From positions 36,501-100,500 of the forward strand of contig JBGQBO010000018.1 of assembly GCA_041494885.1 (NCBI GenBank): a DNA stretch of 64,000 bases, in the 5' to 3' direction. The stretch comes from JAIQFV01 sp041494885 (GTDB lineage Bacteria; Acidobacteriota; Terriglobia; JAIQFV01). The position numbers and the translations under genes are program-made. Positions 59,868 through 64,000 of the stretch are shown here, piece after piece; position 1 is the stretch's first letter; every line of letters begins with the position of its first letter. The notes under the pieces are model-generated. The model was given only the letters and a program-made list of their open reading frames with translations, did no database searches and was not told the origin of the DNA.

Positions 59868-61508
59868 CTAGTTCTTGACTTCGAAGCTGGCCGTAGGAAC
59901 GATCGTCTGCTTGCTGATGTTATCACTGATCTTGATTTGAACACTATACTTTCCCGGCAGCAAACTGTCCAGGCGCATCAGCTTTTCAATGGTGATCTGA
60001 GATGATGCTCCTTCGACCTTCTCCGGAGCTTCAATATAGTTCAAGACCTGTGATTTGTCTTTGTCGCTGGTAATGGTGTACTCCACTTGAACCGACGGGC
60101 GGTTCGTCTGCCCATCCAACGCTAGATTATACACCTGCAAGTAAATGCCGAGGTTTTGCTGCCGGTCGAAGGTGACCTTGACACTGGGTCTTACCTTCAT
60201 CGAGCCGATTACGAACTGCTGGTCCGATCCCACCAATTTCGATGGAATTTTCTCAATCTTGTCCGCCAAAATCAAGGTGCTCGATTCCAGCTTCTCGTCG
60301 TTGAAGGAGGGAACCCTCAAACGGGTTGTAAAGGATCCAATGTTTCCACTGTTCACATCCTTGAGAACGAGGTCGATCTTGTAAAGGCCGGGTCTCATGG
60401 GAAATGCTTTTTGGAAGATGGAGGAGCCTGAAAGTTCCCGCTGGAATTCGCTGTCCGGAATGCGTCGATCGATGACCTGTTCAAAGGTCTGGGCAATGCG
60501 GCCGTTCACCCCGGTAATCCGTCCAAAGACGTTGATGACCGCTTGGTGGATCCCTTCCTTATCAACGTACGTCAAGTTCTTATTCTCAATTTGGATGGTG
60601 ATCGGCGTCAGAACCGTCTCATTGGTGATCTTAATGAAATCACTGCGCATTTCGAACGGCAGCAAGTTGTAGGAAAGCTTGGTGGTCACGGCCGCTTCGA
60701 GGTCCTTGAACCTCACCGCGGGCGCCCGAAAGACCTTGGAGAGCAACTCCAAGCGCTCAAACGGATTTGAGGAAATGGATTGACCCCCCAGGGATTTGCC
60801 CAAATGCGTGCCATCCGTATTGTTAAACCGATCGGCTTTGCTGGAGAGACCCATCTGCTCCATCAGGGTCAGTCCGGCATTGGGGACGTTCAATAACGCA
60901 TCTTTTTCACTGGGATCGATGGTCAAATGATACTCACCACTCAGGGTGGGGTCAACAAACTCCAGCATCACTTCATTCCCAATATCCTCGATATAACGAT
61001 ATCGCCAGATCTCAAAAGGATAAGTGGACGTGTTTCCGCCGCCCTCACCGGTGGGCCGATCGTAAGAGCCGCCACTGGGATGGGATTCGATCTCATCCGC
61101 CGGGCCATACATAATGTAGATGCGTCCCCGGTCCGTTTTCCATCCGGGAATTCCCGAGCCATAGTGCTCGTTCGCATAGGCGATCCGGCGATAGTGCTCT
61201 TCTTTGTACTCATTTTCTGCCGTGTCCGGGCTTGGATCCCTTCGCAGCCAGAACTGCTCAATGAAGTTATCACGTTCTTCATCAGTGGTCAGGTTTTTGA
61301 AGGCCTTCCGCTCCTCGTCCGTGATGATGTAGGTGACATCCTTGCCCAGCCAATCCTTGTAAAACCTTCCTTCTTTTTCAGCCTTGAGCGATTTTTCCCG
61401 CTCTTTTTGCTCCTTGGATTTCTTATCTGCCATCGAGGCAGATCCGGTAAGCAGGAGTGCTACGACAAATCCCACCGTTACCCAATTGAAAAATTTGGAT
61501 GCTTTCAT
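59868..61508 (-). CDS. Exported GWxTD-domain protein
   Basis: This 546-aa protein has a signal peptide followed by a Lys/Glu-rich segment. The GWxTD domain comes next (YKDWLGKDVTYIITDEER, then FIEQFWLRRDPSPDTAENE and the GRIYIMYGPADEIESHPSGG stretch, about 50-200). A C-terminal region of beta-sandwich segments follows (about 230-546). GWxTD proteins are found mainly in Acidobacteria, Bacteroidota relatives and Gemmatimonadota and are of unknown function. ATG 61508 is supported by GGGAGA upstream. It is monocistronic, with the neighbour on the other side divergent. Confidence 0.85.
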   Translation of the reverse strand: MKASKFFNWVTVGFVVALLLTGSASMADKKSKEQKEREKSLKAEKEGRFYKDWLGKDVTYIITDEERKAFKNLTTDEERDNFIEQFWLRRDPSPDTAENEYKEEHYRRIAYANEHYGSGIPGWKTDRGRIYIMYGPADEIESHPSGGSYDRPTGEGGGNTSTYPFEIWRYRYIEDIGNEVMLEFVDPTLSGEYHLTIDPSEKDALLNVPNAGLTLMEQMGLSSKADRFNNTDGTHLGKSLGGQSISSNPFERLELLSKVFRAPAVRFKDLEAAVTTKLSYNLLPFEMRSDFIKITNETVLTPITIQIENKNLTYVDKEGIHQAVINVFGRITGVNGRIAQTFEQVIDRRIPDSEFQRELSGSSIFQKAFPMRPGLYKIDLVLKDVNSGNIGSFTTRLRVPSFNDEKLESSTLILADKIEKIPSKLVGSDQQFVIGSMKVRPSVKVTFDRQQNLGIYLQVYNLALDGQTNRPSVQVEYTITSDKDKSQVLNYIEAPEKVEGASSQITIEKLMRLDSLLPGKYSVQIKISDNISKQTIVPTASFEVKN

Positions 61509-61684
61509 AGGAGAAGTCTCCCTCACGGACTACGATTGACAGGACGTATTGTATTTTTAGGGCTGGATGGAGTCAAGCCCTTTCGCCCTCGGTAAGATGC
61601 AAATCGATGCAAATACGTTGTGTCAGGGGCGTTAGGAGACAAGAATAATGTTCATGCTGTGCAGAAATGGGGCCTTTATTTTGA

Positions 61685-61713
61685 TTGCAAATCCCGGGGG
61701 CGTGGGCTAACAT
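61685..61713 (+). promoter_or_regulatory. Candidate promoter of rpiB
   Basis: TTGCAA (61685-61690), a 17-base spacer and TAACAT (61708-61713) end 11 bases before the rpiB ATG, again leaving almost no leader and no Shine-Dalgarno. Confidence 0.4.
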
Positions 61714-61724
61714 TTTTTTTGACC

Positions 61725-62207
61725 ATGAAAATTGCTGTCGGCAGCGATCACGCCGGGTTTCACCTCAAGCAAAAGGTGATAGGGTGGTTGCGGGAAAAAG
61801 AGTACGAAGTTCAGGACGTCGGGACGCATTCCGAGGCCCGGTGTGATTACCCGGATTTTGCCAAGCTGGTGGCCGAGAAGGTGTCCCGGGGTGAAGTCGA
61901 ACGCGGAATTCTGGTGTGTGGCTCGGGGATTGGAATGTCGATAACCGCCAACAAGGTGGCAGGGGTTCGGGCGGCCGAGTGTTTCGACCCTTTCACAGCC
62001 CAGTTGAGCCGCGCGCACAATGACGCCAATGTGCTTTGCTTGGGTGAGCGTTTGGTGGGTGAAGACATCGCCCGGAAGATGGTGGAAACCTGGTTGAGCA
62101 CACCCTTCGAAGGGGGAAGGCACGCCCAGCGGGTCGAGAAGATCAAGGAAATTGAACGACAGAACCTCAAGGTCCCGTCCCCCCAGGGCTCCGGAAGTTC
62201 GATTTAG
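61725..62207 (+). CDS. rpiB: Ribose-5-phosphate isomerase B
   Basis: This 160-aa RpiB/LacAB-family enzyme interconverts ribose-5-phosphate and ribulose-5-phosphate. It begins MKIAVGSDHAGFHLKQKV, has the catalytic Cys in LVCGSGIGMSITANK, and ARCDYPDFAKL, FDPFTAQLSRAHNDANVLCL and GEDIARKMVETWLSTPFEGGRH. The ATG at 61725 was chosen because the family starts there; the open frame extends upstream to 61620 without homology. Confidence 0.95.
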   Translation: MKIAVGSDHAGFHLKQKVIGWLREKEYEVQDVGTHSEARCDYPDFAKLVAEKVSRGEVERGILVCGSGIGMSITANKVAGVRAAECFDPFTAQLSRAHNDANVLCLGERLVGEDIARKMVETWLSTPFEGGRHAQRVEKIKEIERQNLKVPSPQGSGSSI

Positions 62208-62264
62208 CCCGTGGGCCGTTTCATGGTATTCATTCAAGTATACTGCGGAGGACATCGTCATCAA

Positions 62265-62493
62265 GGTCAGCCATCAGTTATCAGCGGTCAGCTCTCAGCC
62301 ATCAGCTTTCAGCTATCAGTCGATGGCAATTGAATTGGGGTCTGCCTTGCTTGAACCTGAACGGGCCACCTGCAACTTAATGTTGACCGGGTTGAGCCAA
62401 CCTTTGGAGATTGTCTCTTGCCGGCTGAAAGCTGATTGCTGATGGCTGAGAGCTGATAGCTGATTTCTGAAAGCTGATTTCTGAAAGCTGATT
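62265..62493. repeat. Inverted pair of heptamer arrays upstream of the rhomboid gene
   Basis: The left arm (62265-62320) has eight units in strict 7-bp register: GGTCAGC, CATCAGT, TATCAGC, GGTCAGC, TCTCAGC, CATCAGC, TTTCAGC, TATCAGT. The right arm (62424-62493) has ten: GCTGAAA, GCTGATT, GCTGATG, GCTGAGA, GCTGATA, GCTGATT, TCTGAAA, GCTGATT, TCTGAAA, GCTGATT. The units are reverse complements (TCAGC against GCTGA) across a 103-bp spacer. The right arm ends four bases before the start codon of the next gene. Confidence 0.92.
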
Positions 62494-62497
62494 CCCA

Positions 62498-63265
62498 ATG
62501 AGCAATTCCCGGTATCAAGCGCGTTCGATCTCGTTTGGGGGTCCTCTGACTCGCGGGGTCAAGTGGTTGATCATCGTGAATGTGGCCGCGTTTGCGATGA
62601 GGTTTCTTGTTCAGAGTGTGGCGGGTGTCCCTTTTGATGCGATGTTCGGCCTGGTTCCGGGGCTGATTACCACGCGGTTCTTTCTGTGGCAGTTTGCGAC
62701 CTACCTGTTCGTGCATGCGGGTCCGTTTCACATTCTTTTCAACATGCTCGTCCTCTGGATGTTTGGTTGTGATCTCGAGCGACTCTGGGGATTCAAGAAA
62801 TTTCTGCAATATTATTTTCTGACGGGGGTAGGGGCAGGGGTGTGCAGTTACCTCGTGGGTCCACTCTCCTTCGTCCCCACCGTAGGGGCCTCGGGTGCGA
62901 TTTACGGGTTGTTGCTGGCGTACGGCATCCTGTTTTCCGACCGGACGATTTATCTTTATTTTCTGTTCCCCATCAAGGCCAAGTATTTTGTCATGATCAT
63001 GGGGGCACTCGAGTTTTACGCGGCGGTCGCGGCATCGGGTTCCGGCATTTCCCATACCGCTCATTTGGGCGGAATGATGATCGGGTACATCTACCTGAGG
63101 CATGGTCGATGGTCGCTAGGTTGGCGTGAGGTTGGGTCCCGCTGGAAACTGCAGCGTGCGCGGCGGAAGTTCAGGATCTATTTGAGCGAGGTGGAGAAAG
63201 GGAAAAAAGAAGCGGAGTCCGAACGCGAGAACCCCGAGAGCAAGAAAAAGACGATGATCCAATGA
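62498..63265 (+). CDS. Rhomboid family intramembrane serine protease
   Basis: This 255-aa protein has six TM helices. The catalytic dyad is visible: Ser132 in VGASGAIYG and His189 in SHTAHLGGMMIG. The oxyanion-side His/Asn is in HILFNMLVLWMFG. A charged Lys/Glu-rich cytosolic tail follows (about 215-255). Rhomboids cleave TM segments of other membrane proteins. The start ATG lies four bases after a heptamer repeat array and has no Shine-Dalgarno. Confidence 0.93.
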   Translation: MSNSRYQARSISFGGPLTRGVKWLIIVNVAAFAMRFLVQSVAGVPFDAMFGLVPGLITTRFFLWQFATYLFVHAGPFHILFNMLVLWMFGCDLERLWGFKKFLQYYFLTGVGAGVCSYLVGPLSFVPTVGASGAIYGLLLAYGILFSDRTIYLYFLFPIKAKYFVMIMGALEFYAAVAASGSGISHTAHLGGMMIGYIYLRHGRWSLGWREVGSRWKLQRARRKFRIYLSEVEKGKKEAESERENPESKKKTMIQ

Positions 63266-63494
63266 AGGCAAAGGGTCACAAGATCAGGGCAGACGAGTCT
63301 TGATCGCCGTCCAGCAATACAGGTTTTTTGAGGGCCCGCGCGAGGGGGTGAGATAAAATCCCTCCGCACCAATCACCCCGTATTTGTTGGGTGATGGTAG
63401 GAGTCGCCCGGAGGGGCGGGAAATCAAAGCGGACCGCGAGCGGAATAAAAAGCGCTGCGTCAAAATGGTCAGAGTTTTTAGTTTATTTTACCGC

Positions 63495-63523
63495 TTGACG
63501 GAATCCGCTTCTTCCACTATATT
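63495..63523 (+). promoter_or_regulatory. rRNA operon promoter
   Basis: TTGACG (63495-63500), an exact 17-base spacer and TATATT (63518-63523) lie about 95 bp before the 16S rRNA gene, in an AT-rich context with an upstream TTTAGTTTATTTTA element. Confidence 0.8.
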
Positions 63524-63541
63524 TCTAAAGCTTTGAGGTTC

Positions 63542-63554
63542 TGTTCTTTGACAA
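63542..63554 (+). promoter_or_regulatory. boxA-like antitermination site
   Basis: TGTTCTTTGACAA matches the rRNA boxA consensus (TGCTCTTTAACAA) at 11 of 13 positions and sits in the expected leader position between promoter and 16S gene. NusB/NusE binding is family knowledge. Confidence 0.65.
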
Positions 63555-63617
63555 TAGATTGAGAGTGCCTGAATTCTGATGAATTTCAGGTTTGAGACGT
63601 ACGTAACCGATCAAGCT

Positions 63618-64000
<383 letters not shown>

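Larger units (their letters stand above)
63266..63617. other. Leader and promoter region of the rRNA operon
   Basis: This is non-coding. It holds the rRNA promoter and boxA-like site listed separately, and an ATCACCC/GGGTGAT hairpin at about 63372-63395. Confidence 0.7.

Noticed and set aside
63372..63395. Hairpin ATCACCC/GGGTGAT as a terminator of the rhomboid gene
   Set aside because: No T-run follows and the loop is long; it may instead belong to the rRNA leader.

Overview
The window looks like a chromosomal segment of an Acidobacteriota bacterium or a close relative, most likely from a metagenome. The evidence is a VWFA-related protein of the acidobacterial TIGR03436 type, a GWxTD-domain protein, TPR/CHAT and TPR/multi-membrane proteins, outer-membrane barrels ending in Phe, and a 16S rRNA 5' end at the right edge. 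Most genes are housekeeping or envelope genes with moderately high GC. No phage, CRISPR array or intact insertion sequence was seen, and no tRNA gene.

Layout. 1-10 kb: 3' end of a class A penicillin-binding protein, a gene-free stretch with a long inverted repeat, a GT39-like membrane glycosyltransferase, a three-domain GH18/polysaccharide deacetylase/GT2 protein, and polA. 10-24 kb: a VWA protein, a TMTC-like TPR membrane protein, a beta-ureidopropionase-like amidohydrolase, purM-purN, a large secreted IPT/propeller protein and a TPR-CHAT protein. 24-30 kb: a glycine-zipper exported protein, tyrS, a patatin-like lipase, an unusual zinc-ribbon/pseudopilin/coiled-coil/lectin-like membrane protein, a small membrane protein and a PilZ protein. 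30.2-33.3 kb: a scrambled accessory zone with a RAYT transposase remnant, an aldo/keto reductase with a duplicated fragment of itself, a lipoprotein, a strong hairpin and an RHS remnant. 33.3-36 kb: panC, panB and a deoxynucleoside kinase.

36-54.3 kb, all on the minus strand, is the most notable block. It holds a cobalt/nickel ECF transporter (cbiMN-cbiQ-cbiO) and an enlarged Kdp potassium locus: an outer-membrane porin, two mini membrane proteins (one is KdpF), kdpA1, kdpB, kdpC, a second divergent kdpA2, a DUF2254 gene, a C-terminal fragment of a third kdpA, a sensor kinase that has lost its phospho-accepting histidine, a KdpD split into two genes with a small membrane ORF between them, and kdpE. 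The porin could admit K+ to the periplasm, KdpFABC pumps it in, and the split KdpD/KdpE pair would regulate. The second KdpA, DUF2254 and the His-less kinase have no assigned place in the standard model. The block lies between folK and the deoxynucleoside kinase.

54.6-64 kb: folK, a helical-repeat exported protein, ruvB, a plug-less barrel protein with a carboxypeptidase-regulatory-like domain, a GWxTD protein, rpiB, a rhomboid protease, and an rRNA promoter, boxA-like site and 16S start. The 16S diverges abruptly from the bacterial consensus after about 290 nt.

A recurrent non-coding theme is intergenic arrays of degenerate heptamers in strict 7-nt register (10.1, 29.2 and 62.3-62.5 kb), two of them arranged as inverted pairs. 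All family assignments come from reading the sequence; no database search was run.
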